64,000 bases of DNA from Cryptomeria japonica. Its lineage: Eukaryota > Streptophyta > Pinopsida > Cupressales > Cupressaceae. The stretch lies in NCBI RefSeq assembly GCF_030272615.1, contig NC_081409.1, positions 23,146,406 through 23,210,405 on the forward strand, given 5' to 3'. Below are positions 11,451-23,030 of the stretch, piece after piece. Numbering within the stretch: position 1 is the stretch's first letter; every line of letters starts with the position of its first letter. The notes beneath the pieces were generated by a model. That model had not been told where the DNA came from. It searched no databases and saw only the letters and a program-made list of their open reading frames with translations. A program made the position numbers and the translations under genes.

Positions 11451-12881
11451 ATTATTCCCTCCTGCAATTCTTCAAATAATTTCGATTTGTTTTTCAACTG
11501 CAATTCTAGTATTGACACCCTAGGGAATCAAGTGCTTAGAATTTCCTTCAAGCCATGTTGATTTTGCACATATTTGATATATGCATCCCTTAGATTACTA
11601 AAGCCACTCTAGGTGTCATCTAACCTGTGAAAAATGTAGGAAATCCTGTGACCTAATAAGTCATCAATCATCTTGACAACCATTTTTATTTCCATCTTGC
11701 TTTGTTTCTTTGAACTGCTCTTTTAGTTCCATTATTTTTAGGGATAAAGTTTCCCTATCCTGGAATGAAGTATCAATTGAGCTAGATTGAGCTTTATAAG
11801 GTTGAGAAACAATACTCTATGACGGTGGAAGTAGACCCTTGAAGCAATTTGATGTGATCTTTTTATAACTTGTTAAAATTATTCTGAAGCTTCTTTGTTG
11901 TAGTCTCACTAAACAATGCAATATTAACCACCAAAGATGCAGCTTGAGGTTACTTGTTAAATATTTTATGTTACTTGCCACTTGAGGCTTATTTGTCTCT
12001 AGGGCAATGGCCCATATAGCTAGGGTTTTGTACGTGGTGCTAATCCTTGAACCAAAATATACTTTATCTACTTGCTCTTTAGAAGGACAAATACTGTCAT
12101 CCTCATCTTGCAAAATTTTGATAGTGTGCAAAGAAACAACTGATGAAATATCATGGCCGGACAATGGTAAAAGTCTAATCTCGCGCACAATGCTCCTGCC
12201 TTCCTTGGGAGTAATATTATCGACTTGGAAGTCAAATTTTGTAATTACCCTATTTGTGACATCTATTTCTTGTGGATTGGCATCTTCTTTTACGTTGTCT
12301 ACTTCTCTAAAGCATTGTTCCATTTTATTCTTCATCATGAAATCCTTGAACTCACAAATTGGGAATATGACATGAATTAAATCTATACCATTTCTTTGAT
12401 ATCATTTATTGCTTCTCCATACGATCCAAGATTCATTGCAAATTTGTGTTGGATAAAGTCATCAATTTGAACTCTCGGAGGGGATGACTAAATTTGGTTT
12501 ACTTCTTCATTCATTATGTTCTCACCAATCTCAGTTTCAAGATAATCCATGGAATAATCTAGTAGATGTGCAACAACTCTAGGCTTCTTCTTGGGTGGCA
12601 TTGAAGAGGAAACTAATGCTCTTGGTGCTTCGATTTGTTGTATAGGTTGTTCAATTTCCTTTCCAACCTTTCTGTTCTTCATGTGTAGATGGTCTCTCTT
12701 CTAGTTTTCTCTTAAGGTTGAGGGCTTATAGAAAGGGGTGGTTGCAATATCCATCATAGTTTGAATTCTAAGGACTGGGTCCTTAATTTTAATGAATTCC
12801 CATGGGTAATCTAGATTGGCCATTTTCCTTTTCTGTTCTTCTTTCATGGTTATATGTTATTTTTCTTTTATTTCCTTCAAC

Positions 12882-13386
12882 ATTGTAGGTTTTTGTTTTC
12901 TTTATATTAAGAAATATTTATTTTTTCTACACATATTATTAACCTTTCTTAGATTATATTAGAATGGTTAGAATATAGATACATGACATACTCCATCAAT
13001 TACATACTCCATCAATTACAACTGTCACTCACACCCACCTCTAAGTACTTGAGTCTCACACTCTCTTTTGGATTTATCAATCACCTCCCATGACCATTTG
13101 TTTGTCCTTACCTATGTAGGTATAACCATGTATTTGGCATTTACCAAGTAGGTAAAATTTCCACCTATTTTGGGAAGTTGGGAGTTGTTAGACCTCTTGG
13201 AACTATTTTCCCATACTTTGCTATATAAATTACCCTCACCTCTCCCTATGTTGAGTTCACTAGTTCACTTGATTATGCGTGCTAGTGTAGTGCTAAGGGA
13301 GTGTTGATTTTGTTCATATTTGGATTTCTAGTCTTGATTTCCTTCATTCATTTTGGTCTTGGGTGGCTTAACAACTAAATCTAACA
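12882..13386 (+). repeat. Element E 5' LTR
   Basis: About 505 bp, ending TAAATCTAACA immediately before the primer-binding site. A CTATATAAAT box near 13211 may be its promoter. The outer start is uncertain by a few bases because the initial TGTTA of the 3' copy is missing here. Confidence 0.8.
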
Positions 13387-13399
13387 TGGTATTAGAGCT
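13387..13399 (+). promoter_or_regulatory. Primer-binding site of element E
   Basis: TGGTATTAGAGCT follows the LTR end directly and has one difference from the usual TGGTATCAGAGC. Confidence 0.85.
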
Positions 13400-14272
13400 A
13401 GTTGTGAGATCAACGTTAGTAGTTTTTTAGGAATTTAAAGTCATTACATTCTTGACAACAAAGATGATCTTCTCTTGCATTCAATGATGTCTTGGATAAT
13501 TAGAAAAGTTTTTGGGGTTCTTTTTTCTTTCTTTTCAATGCACATATTTTGGGAGCTTTTCAGAGAAAATCTAAGCTCACGATTGAGTTAAGAGAAGCTA
13601 AGAAAGTAAAAATTGCTTGATGCAAAGATTTTATAGCCAGATTTAGAGGGTATCTATTCTTTCGGTTTTGAGGCCAACGAACCTTGCTAATGTGTTCAGA
13701 AGGTCCAAAAACCATAAAATTGATTGTCGAATCATCAGTTTTTTGTGAAAGTCAAATTTAAGGCAAAACTTTTTTATATAGGTAGAATTGTATAGCCCCA
13801 CCAACACATGGTATGACACGCTCTTCAAAAAATTAAATTTTTTTTTTTCCTATGGTCAGGGTTTTAATTCTCATTCAAAAATATCAAATTGCAATAATTC
13901 CTATTAAATTGATTTTTTTAAAAAAATAATTTAAAAGTCAAAATGTTTTTAGTAGGGTACCTTTTCCTTGTTGACACATACCAAGAGTTAGGTGGAGCTT
14001 AGGTCCCACACCCCCTCTTGGGCCTCTTACTTTGAGGTTTGTGCCTAAGCTTCAAGCAAGAACCCCTTCATAAAGGGCATGGGCTGTGGCCCGCCCCTAA
14101 TGATTGACAATGGCTATTCTCCATACAAAACAACACAATTGTAAGAACACAAATTCACATAACACAATTATTTTTCAGCAGATTTTTTATTGTAAAATAG
14201 TATTGAGAAGGCAGATTAAGAGGATCGAACTAGTAAAAATCGCGTAAAAATCCGTTGTGATTTGCTGATTTT

Positions 14273-15540
14273 GTGTTTTTGATCAAGTGCTGTTTTGTAT
14301 GGAGAATAGATGCAAGAAAAAGCCACATACAAATCAAGCATAGAATAAATCATTCTCAAAAGATGAATCATCTAAGAAGGAGAATCCTACTTACAATACA
14401 TATTGTAAGAGGACTGGACATGAAGAACATTCTTGTTATAAGAATGAAATTGATAAATTGAAACATATTTTAAGAAGAACAACATTGATCTACCTTCTAG
14501 AATGTCCAAGTCATCTTCTTCTCCCCATTCAAACAATCAAGATATACAAAGGAAAAATGTCATGCAGGACCCGCTTTTGAATCAGCTAAAAACAAAGGTA
14601 AATCTCTTTGTGCTTCTATGGGTCTTGAATCAAGGAGATGTCTTCTAAATTATAGAGCTTCTCACATATGAATTCTACATAGCCTATGTTCTCTTATTTT
14701 GAGCCTTGTGTTATGCCACTTATTTTTATGGGTAACAATACTTACATGAATGTAATTGGAAATAGTTGTGTTGATATTGGGGATGAAACTTGCAATGATG
14801 TTTTGGGTGTAGATCACACTTGTCAAACAATCTTATTTCCATCTATTAGATCACTCATGGTTGAACATGGAAAATTAAGAAATTCACACCTAATTTAGTT
14901 ACCATTCATGACTTGGAAAGTAGAGAGAAAATTGCTATTGGAATGGTTGATCATGCATCTCAGTTATATACCTTTCCAAAGTTTACAGCTGATGATGGCT
15001 TTAATCCTTCATGGCTAATGATCACACTTCTAGTGTGAATTTTTATTCCAAGGAGAACTTTGGTAACTTGAACTTGGATATTCTCACATGTGATCCAGTT
15101 CTTGAACCTTGCATTCCTTCTCCTCTATCTACTATTTCCTTTGAGGATAATTGTGTTGCTACATTCATGGTTATTTTTGATTCAATATAGCAAGATATAC
15201 ATCGTCTTCTAGTTCCACATAATGAATACTTGGTAGACATTGCCTGTTTCTTTGTAGAGTTTAATATTTAGACTTGGGGGACTCTATAATTTATGACATT
15301 CATCTTCTCTTTGATGAAGTTGATTCTTCTGCAGTTGTTGTAGAGGAACCTATGGATCCTTTTTATTCATTCTCTACACATGATCATTTTGGGAAATGTT
15401 GGGAGGGGGCATCTTTATCTTTAGAGGAGATACTTGAGTCTTCGACTCTTGTTCTACATAGATCTATACTAGGTTTTGGATTATCATCTTCATCAATGTG
15501 GCTTAGAATGTCTAATTTGAAAGTGACAACTTTATTTTAG
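14273..15540 (+). pseudogene. Copia Gag-Pol fragments of element E
   Basis: A degraded zinc knuckle is read near 14395-14440 (YCKRTGHEEHSC, first cysteine not visible). From 14686 the block FEPCVMPLIFMGNNTYMNVIG and then VDIGDETCNDVLGVDH matches the segment that follows the protease in plant Copia polyproteins. ASQLYTFPKF continues that domain near 14960. The 15274-15540 frame has no clear domain. Frames change repeatedly and stops are frequent, so it cannot be functional. Confidence 0.7.
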
Positions 15541-15985
15541 CATTGACATGGAGACACATGAGTAGTTTTCAAAGAATTCATACATTTTCTACATTCTTGC
15601 TTCCCTTTAGGAATGAGAAAATGTTCTTCATACACCTTTGGTTTTGTTTCTTCCTAAGAGGAGAAACGTTGTTTGAGGATTGTGCTCCATCTTCTACATC
15701 CAATTTTGAGCATTAACCATTGGTACAATTGACTACTTAAGGGAAGGCTACATAGTCTTTCTTATCCTTTCTATTTTGGAGTGGATTTACTCCTTGCATG
15801 AGATTATTTCTTGTGCTGGGAAATTTATTTTCTTTTCTCTCTTTTCGAGAGGATTTTTGTCTCACTTGATTTTCACTTTTTGTTCATTTGTGAGAGATTT
15901 TTTTGTACACGGGTATTTAACATGGCCTTGTAGTCGAAACCCATCTTTGTGTCTTTTCACCCTTCTAAGCTATGCTTAACAGGTG

Positions 15986-16341
15986 TGTTAATTGAGGTTT
16001 TTATTTTCCCTACATATATTATTAAGGTTGCTTAGGCTATATTAGAATAGTTAGAATGGGGGTACATGGCATAATCCATCAATTACATGTGTCACTCACA
16101 CCCACCTTTGGGTAGTTGAGTTTCACAACCTCTTTTGGATTTATTAGAGACCTCCCATACCCATTTTTTTGTCCTTATCTATGTAGGTAAAACCTTGTAT
16201 TTGATATTTACCAAGTAGGTAAAACTTATACTTATTTTAGTTAATTCAATGCTAAAGGAGTGTTGATTTAATATTTAGATTTATAGCCTTACTTTCCTTC
16301 AGTCATTTTGATCTTGGCTGGTTTCACAAGTAAATCGAACA
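15986..16341 (+). repeat. Element E 3' LTR
   Basis: 356 bp, TGTTAATTGAGG...AATCGAACA, homologous to 12882-13386 through CACTCACACCCACCT and TTTGTCCTTA(C/T)CTATGTAGG. Confidence 0.8.
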
Positions 16342-17045
16342 TTCACCTCTTCATTAATGACAAAATTCTTGAAGAGTACATGTTATATTGAGAGGGAGGA
16401 TGAATCAATATAATACAATTATCTACCTTTTCCAAATTTAATACCATAAGCATATCAAATTCACAATATCAACAACATAAGATGTAACAATTACATAACA
16501 CATGATTTATGTGGAAACCTTTACAAGAGAAAACCATGACATAATATTACTTATATATACAATCTTCTTGCAAATTTGTAGGCACCCATCCACATGAGAC
16601 ACCAATCTCCTCAATTCATAGGAACCAACCTACTGGAGGCACCAACCCCCTCAACTAGGTACCTACTTAGCGAGAGACACCAATCTTTCCTCTTAGGAAG
16701 CACCAACTTTATAAACAAAAACTAATTTACACCTTCTTGGATGTTGCACCTCCAATGGATGATGAATAATTATATCTCTTGTTTGATACCACTCTTCCTC
16801 TTAGATTTATCTTCCTTGAATGATCTCCAAATGTATCTTATTCATAGATCTTCTCTTTTCATATTAGTGATTTACTTCATGATGATATCATTTATCACCA
16901 AATCTGCATTATATTCTTCTTCTCAAATCTTCATTTATTCTCATTCACCATTCTGCTCTTAGATGATCCACCATTCTCTTTCATAAATCACTTGATAGCA
17001 TTACACTAATGTCGTCCTTCAATTCTACTTTCAGTCTTCCTCACG

Positions 17046-17181
17046 TCTACTCATACTTCTTCTTATATATCTACTCATAAGCTCTCATAAATCTACTTTC
17101 ATTCTTCCTCGCATCTACTCATACTTCTTCTTATAGATCTACTCATAAGCTCTCATAAGTCTGCTCATAAATCCTCCTTAA
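17046..17181. repeat. 68-bp tandem duplication inside LTR F
   Basis: The unit TCTACTCATACTTCTTCTTA... starts at 17046 and again at 17114, with a few substitutions. Confidence 0.8.
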
Positions 17182-17250
17182 TTCTACTCATACATTTCCT
17201 CTTTGAGTCTTTAATACATCTTCTTTTAAATTTGAAACATATTCACTGTA

Positions 17251-17346
17251 TCTCATATTATGTTCATTCTCTTTCTTTCCTATCTCATATTATGTTCATT
17301 CTCTTTCTTTCCTATCTCATATTATGTTCATTCTCTTTCTTTCCTA
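17251..17346. repeat. 32-bp unit repeated three times in LTR F
   Basis: The unit TCTCATATTATGTTCATTCT... begins at 17251, 17283 and 17315 with essentially no differences. It is a young pyrimidine-rich microarray. Confidence 0.92.
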
Positions 17347-18282
17347 TATTAACTCTTGAATGATCTTCTTATATTTCTTATTTACTTCATCATTTCATTC
17401 ACTTTATTGACATATTTTGAAATCCACACACTTACTACCACTTTCTCTTTTTATTTCAATCTTCACACTCCTCTTCCTTCCATTTCACAATCTACGACTT
17501 TTAATCACTTCCTTTTATAATAACAATAACTGCCTTTTAAATATTAGTGAGGTGTTGTCGTAAACATAAGCACCGCCTTCTTAATATCGTTTCCTTTATA
17601 CGAATTTTAGCCTTGACTAAATAATAATTGCTGCCGCTCACTATTTAATATATCATTTTTGCTCTTTATATTATTCCCAGTTATGGGTGAAAATTATACT
17701 CTATCTTGAGCGATTAAAATAGATTCATATACCTTTGTCTTGGGCGCCAACCATGATAAAATATTAATCTCTACCTAATTAAAGTGATAATCATTGCCTT
17801 TCCAAATATGGAATCACTTTATTATGAAGCACTGCCTTTAATCTTAATCACAACTCCTTTGCCATTAGTTGCTGATTAACTTAAATGCTGCTATTATTCA
17901 TCCTTAATCGCTTCTCTATGAATGAATGATGATTGCTGTCCATAAATATCTTCATAAATATAAGATAAGGTTGGTTATCATTAATTTAGTCTTATCTTGC
18001 ATTAACATGTATGCCAAATATATGAAGCATGCATTATATCTGCTTGTTTCCTATATGGATATTTATATATGTTTTTAATTTGCTTCATATTGTACAAACT
18101 AGACTGGGCATCGTAATTAAATGGATTCTTCACAACTCATATATTTTTATGATTTCACCAAATAATTGATCTCTCATTGCTGTCATATTATAGATGAAGT
18201 CGTCATGAATAGTGATTTAATGACTTTTGGTCATAATGATTTTCTTCAACCTTTGACATCAATAACATTATCAATTCCAACA

Positions 18283-21200
18283 ATCTTTCTCATACATTTG
18301 ACATTAACAATAATCTTATCTATATACTTTTGACATAAGTGAGAACATTGTCTTCTTAACTTTGACATCAATAACAACTTTCAAAAATTCCCGATAACAT
18401 CCTCCAATGTATTCAACTTTGTAATAAAAGTTGGATCTTCTAATATTCACCCTAGTTTGGTCAATGAAATGTTTAGGGTCACAATCTCTGGGAGAATCTA
18501 GATTCATCCTATAGCCTTACAAGATTGGATAAAGCAATTCTAATCCCTCTTTTACCATGACCAAGAAATGAGAATAAACCAAAAAAATCCTTGAAACAAG
18601 GACCTCTTATGATTTCTTAAGTGGTGCTTGTAAGTTTCATTCAACTGCCACATTAGTTCTAAAAATGCAATTCTATTTGGCATAGTTCTGGGTAGTATAT
18701 GGGGTTGCATTGAGGACACATATACCTTGATTATAGTTGTATTGGCTTGAAAGTACCAATCTTCCCAATCATAGTGAACTCCCAACTCAGGATGTCCTTC
18801 ATTAGACCTTAAGAACCTCGTTATTGCATTTAAACGTTGTTTGACACGACACTTAAGTTTCTTAGAATTGGTTGCACACAACATTCTTCAAACACCACAT
18901 AATTGGAGTTCTAGAATGCATATCTTAGATATATATCCAACATTGGATTGGCAATGGAAGCTTCCAATCATCAACAAATATCAATTACACCTACATCCTA
19001 GTTTTTCCTCCAACTGTATAAGAGGAGATGACAAAAAGTGAGTACCACCTAAAGTAAATAATTCTTTCATCACTCCTTACAACCATCAATTCTTTATGAA
19101 TTTCATCATAAATTAAAGAAAAAAATTAATCAAACTCTATTCAAATTCACATGCTCCACATTACCAACCATCATAATTAAATATATGGGCATTCGTGTCT
19201 TCATGTCTACTCCCAAGACTTGGCATAAGGCATAGTAAATCTTAACAAAATAATCTTCAAATAGGTCAACATCAAAGGGCTCAACCTCATTCTGTGAGAA
19301 TTTTTCCAATCTTATGTCTGATCCTTTAGTCCTATGATGAGGAAATCCACAAATCTGGAAACAACAGATTGAAAGCTTGATATCCTTCTTAGTTAGCTTA
19401 GAATCATAGCAACAATTGTTTTTCCCAAGCCATGGAAGTAAAATGGGCAACAACACCCATAAAGCAAGGAAAAAGCTGCATTTGTAGATTGCGCTAACAC
19501 CCCCACTTAAGTCTAACTAAGGAGACTAAAGCCAAGGAAAGGAAAGAGGAAAGAGAGAAAACACGGTGGGAACAAAACCCCCCCTCAAAAATATACACTA
19601 ATTCTGCATGTCAACTTTTATGCGGCAATGTCGTTCACCCCAAGAAGGTCTCATCGGAAGTGAAAATGAAAATGAAAAGGCAGGATCCATTTGTGCCTTC
19701 ACAAAGAAGAGAAAGAATGTCAATATAGAGTGTAGCATGGCGAATGTTGTAGTAGGTTCCTTTGCAATAAAAGACACCTCTTCCTTTTGGAAGATAAAAA
19801 CCTTGAGCTGTCAAATTGTTGAATTCCCACTCAAGTGAAATATATTTCTCCAATTTGATGTTGAATTGCAACTTTACCATACAAGATTCAAGAACAGTGA
19901 CCACTAAAGTGTGAGATTTGTTCCGATGTGAATCAGGACGTGCCAAGATAGCAACATGGAGCTTCTGAGAGAAAACAAGAGAATCCAAACCAAAAGAACA
20001 TGCATCTCGATGTGAGTTGACATCAGAGAGATGGCATGCGTGCTTAATGTTTTTCATCATGATCAAATACAGATTTAACAAACAAATGATAAATGTTTGA
20101 TATGATGATATCTCTCTCATCAAGTGGGAAATAATGAACTTGTTGAAGAGAATCTGAGGTAGCATTTAGAGAAGCCAAAATCTCTGTCAAACTGGTAGGT
20201 GGAGATTACAGAATAGCTTCCAATACTGGAGGTGTAGAAAGAGGAGAATTAGGAGGAGATGTCTCTATGTAATCAAGACAATCAAGACTCTTTCAATAAG
20301 CAATTTCCTCTTCAATGTCATCATCATACATAGGATCATCATCATATGTCTATAGTTGGATCATTTGGGAATGGAGGTTCAGTGGGATCTCCATACATTT
20401 CCAAATGGAGGTTCAATGGGATCTCCATACATTTCCCATAAAGTGGCCCAAAGAGTGCGAGGGCACTCAATGTGTGATAGAGCCCATGATGTGTGCTCCC
20501 CAACACTTCAAACCAATTAATCCAAAGACATGATCATTTCTACTTTCCCATGCATATTTCAGCCAGCAAGTACTTGGTTCAGGAATAAGCCCATACAAAT
20601 GTGGCAATAGATGAATCCATTGACAATGCTTTAGGATTCCATCACACTAGGACTTGTAGTTTCCTTCTTCCAAAGTAATGACACATGAATGATATTTTAT
20701 TCCCATTCTAGACTTAGATTACCCCCTTTTGGAACATTATTTCAGTTCATGAATACATGAATGAAACTAACAGAGAACTCCCAAGACAATGAAAAATGTC
20801 ATTCTAAAACAACTCTAATTTTCATAAACTGTAAAAGATTGTTATTCTTCTTCTTTCCAACACTTGTGCACTCTGATACCATGTAATTTTTTATATAAAC
20901 TTGCACAAGAGGATCTAGCTAGAAAATAAGAACACAACTCACAATAAAATAGAAGAGAAAATTGAGAGCACAAAGAATGAAAAATTGTTCATTGATTGAT
21001 TTTTTACAAATGAATGAATTAAAATATATAGAACCTCTGTCAAGAAAAAAACATAGGAAAAGCACGATTGGATTTGGAAACAAAAGAGAGGAAAGCCACA
21101 AACCTAGAAACAATAGATTGAAAGCTTGATATCCTTCTTAGTCAGTTGAGAATCCAAGCAATAATTATTTTTCCCAAGCCATGAAAGTAAAATGGGCAAC

Positions 21201-21504
21201 AACACCCATAAAGCAAGGAAAAAGCCGCATTTGTAGATTGCGCTAACATGAGGAAGCTAATAAGTCCTGTAACTAGGTCTCTATAATATTATCTAGACAT
21301 GGAGTTAAAATTAACGGGAACTGGTGAAGATGCACTTATTCCAAACACTTGATGTATATACTCCCTATATGTTCCAATCAACAAACCAACCTCATGATCT
21401 AGGAATATCTTGTTGTTTTCATTATAATATCTTGTTGTCGTATCCTTCACATCTCTGTGCTGACTGTAGCTTGCGTGAGAAGTGTGGGGATTAGGGATAT
21501 GCAA
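18283..21504 (-). pseudogene. Antisense accessory-type frame to the right of LTR F, cut by G
   Basis: Minus-strand pieces at 21289-21504 (with HEVGLLIGTYREYIHQVFGI), 19130-19340 (with DLFEDYFVKIYYALCQVLGV), 18552-18884 (with MQPHILPRTMPNRIAFLELM) and 18316-18507 look like one decayed protein interrupted by element G. Frames change between pieces. I cannot assign a family. Its position behind a purine tract and LTR F suggests an internal ORF of that element that is not a polymerase. The match to element A's second ORF is only impressionistic. Confidence 0.35.
19340..21248 (-). mobile_element. Small non-coding LTR element G, truncated 3' LTR
   Basis: The 5' LTR is 20882-21248 (TGTAATTTTTTATATAAAC...GCGCTAACA on the + strand), with primer-binding complement CTCTGATACCA just before it at 20871-20881, so it points leftwards. 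The other LTR keeps only its inner 160 bases (19340-19499, ending GCGCTAACA) next to the purine tract AAGTGGGGG on the minus strand. The 1.4 kb interior has no recognised domain; a 176-codon antisense frame at 19635-20165 is unassigned. The truncation removed the left target duplication. Confidence 0.75.
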
Positions 21505-21930
21505 TTCAATGGATAATTGAAACTAGAGATTAATGTGGAGGATTTTCCTTATTGGTGATTTGTTGCTATAGAAGATAGGGTTCATAAGGTATAGAAAGAT
21601 ACATATTAGCACAAAAGAAAGAGTAGTCTCTAATGATTTCAAGACCAAAAATAGTTCTAGGAAGGAAGTAAGGCTGACAAAAGTGCAATGGTAGAGTGGA
21701 TGGTGTGTCATAATATAGTAAACTAAGTCATCAATAGTGTGACTTTTTTGTAGCAGTCATGTGAGGATCTAAAACAAAAATAGTTTCATTCACTATGAGT
21801 GAATGTACTTCACATAGTTAATGTTTTAAATATTTAAAAGGGAGATATAGTATGAATGTTTGCCTCCATTTTTGGATAAATATAGGCTAAAGTGTTGAAT
21901 AAATAAAAGTGAGGAAGAACTTGACAATGT
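21505..21930. other. No feature seen
   Basis: Moderately AT-rich DNA between the antisense relic and the end of LINE K. No domain or repeat recognised. Confidence 0.3.
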
Positions 21931-22509
21931 TTCTGATTAAAAAGCAATGTTAACTAGAGCGCCGACCCTTTACATAGTCAGAGAGTATAAAAAAGAAAAT
22001 CTCACAGACAGTTAAAAACAACACATCAGAGAAAGCCCCTAACAAGCAAGGCCAGACAAAAGAAAAAGCCCTGTCCAACCTTCAACAACTTAGACCCAAC
22101 TCAAGGAGGGGTAAGGACAACCGAGCCATTAGGGGGGGGTGGGGAGGACTTCCCCTTCCGCCTGCGATAAACAACAATCTAGGTGCTACTGTCATTGGGA
22201 CCATCAAGGCAATGACCAAGTGGTAAAGATCCCGCTTGGAAACCATCAGTAGAGCCAACAGAAGGTTGCTACAGGGTAGCAATAGAACATGAGGGGTCTG
22301 TTGCAAAACAACAGGCTGCTATAGAACATGAGGGATCTGTTGCATAACAATAGGCTACTACAGAGGAGTGGCATCATGAGAAAACCAGTAGATGTAGAGC
22401 GGAGCTGGAAATCAGGGGCGTCAATAACAGTAAGAGGCACTTCAGCATCCCGAGAGGAGCTATTCGAACTAGGATCAACAACATGGATGGTCAAATGATC
22501 GGTCGTAGC
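21931..22509 (-). pseudogene. LINE K, ORF1 C-terminal part and 3' UTR
   Basis: On the minus strand the ORF1 frame continues from across element H (DAT then TDHLTIHVVDPSSNSSSRDA), runs through a 39-bp tandem repeat (22282 and 22321) and ends in a T-rich 3' UTR with GGGTCGGCGCTCTAGTTAAC and CATTGCTTTTTAATCAG at about 21931. No ORF2 lies between ORF1 and the 3' UTR, so this copy has lost, or never had, endonuclease and reverse transcriptase. Confidence 0.7.
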
Positions 22510-22888
22510 TATTACCCAGAATGGGTTACATCCACCATACATAGCTGTCCAATCTTTCTTATTATCTAGCAAAAATAATACATCAACCTTATAATGCCTT
22601 AAGCATCCCAACAGCTTATAACATGCGTTTTTAGGGCAAAAACAAAGTCGACCTTTTTAGGGTTTTTATTACAATGTTGGTTTTCATAAAAAAAATACCC
22701 AAAATTTTTTTTCTCGGGGGCGGGACCCTCGCTTTTCTCAAGGGCTGCTGGCCTCGAACCCCTGCCCAAGGCCCGACTTGACCCTAGACCCTAGTGAGGA
22801 TACGTGCTGAGTGTACAATACTTTGCTGATCAGTCGCCACATTTCAACAATCTCCCACTTGGAGACTAATCAGGCTCCACACCGAACA
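22510..22888 (-). repeat. Element H 3' LTR, outer end missing
   Basis: 379 bp against 492 bp for the other LTR. It lacks the first 110-120 bases of the outer end (TGTTAGGGTTTCAAGAAG...), starting instead at TATTACCCAGAATGG directly after the target duplication. The remaining part aligns closely to 27088-27462. Confidence 0.9.
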
Positions 22889-22900
22889 ATCTCCCACTTG
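22889..22900 (-). promoter_or_regulatory. Polypurine tract of element H
   Basis: CCAAGTGGGAGAT on the minus strand directly upstream of the 3' LTR. A second copy of this tract lies 39 bases inside the LTR (22850-22862). Confidence 0.8.
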
Positions 22901-23030
22901 GAGACTGATACTACATGACACCACTGTACATGCAACATTTGTTGGAAAAAATACTAGGACTCGACTAGTATAAATTCCACAATTATCAATCAAGAAGACC
23001 AACAAAAACTGATGAAGAAATCAGCTTCTC

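Larger units (their letters stand above)
9975..12881 (-). pseudogene. Antisense open-frame relic J, interrupted by D and E
   Basis: On the minus strand a decayed protein frame runs from the right edge (the last few codons lie at 16342-16380, beyond element E) leftwards through 12846-11817 and on to about 10000, with element D removed. Readable parts include MANLDYPWEFIKIKDPVLRI, MPPKKKPRVVAHLLDYSMDY, VVKMIDDLLGHRISYIFHRL and MPKLLDDDGNIKSLIDRK. It is rich in charged and helical sequence, with a coiled-coil look near its end. I recognise no enzyme domain. It could be an accessory ORF of an LTR element. Several stops and frame changes are present. A second copy of its end lies at 29190-29580. 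Confidence 0.4.
12882..16341 (+). mobile_element. Decayed Copia element E
   Basis: The 5' LTR is 12882-13386 and is followed by TGGTATTAGAGCT. The 3' LTR is 15986-16341 and lacks about 110 bp present in the 5' copy. The internal 2.6 kb keeps pieces of Gag, protease-adjacent and later Pol sequence, but no recognisable integrase or reverse transcriptase core, so much has been deleted. It sits inside the antisense frame J, whose codons continue on either side (FVINEEVN to the right, MLKEIKEK to the left). The target duplication is not clean (TTCAAC against TTCAC). Confidence 0.8.
16381..18282 (-). mobile_element. LTR F, 1.9 kb, minus orientation
   Basis: Read on the minus strand it starts TGTTGGAATTGATAATG and ends TCCCTCTCAATATAACA, carrying a diverged version of the LTR-end motif seen at 1323, 41937, 42740 and 49635. 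A purine-rich ATGAGAAAGAT sits just upstream, as a polypurine tract would, so this is best read as a 3' LTR of a leftward element whose body lies to the right. No matching target duplication was found (GTACA against ATCTT), and no 5' LTR is seen in the window. Confidence 0.55.
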
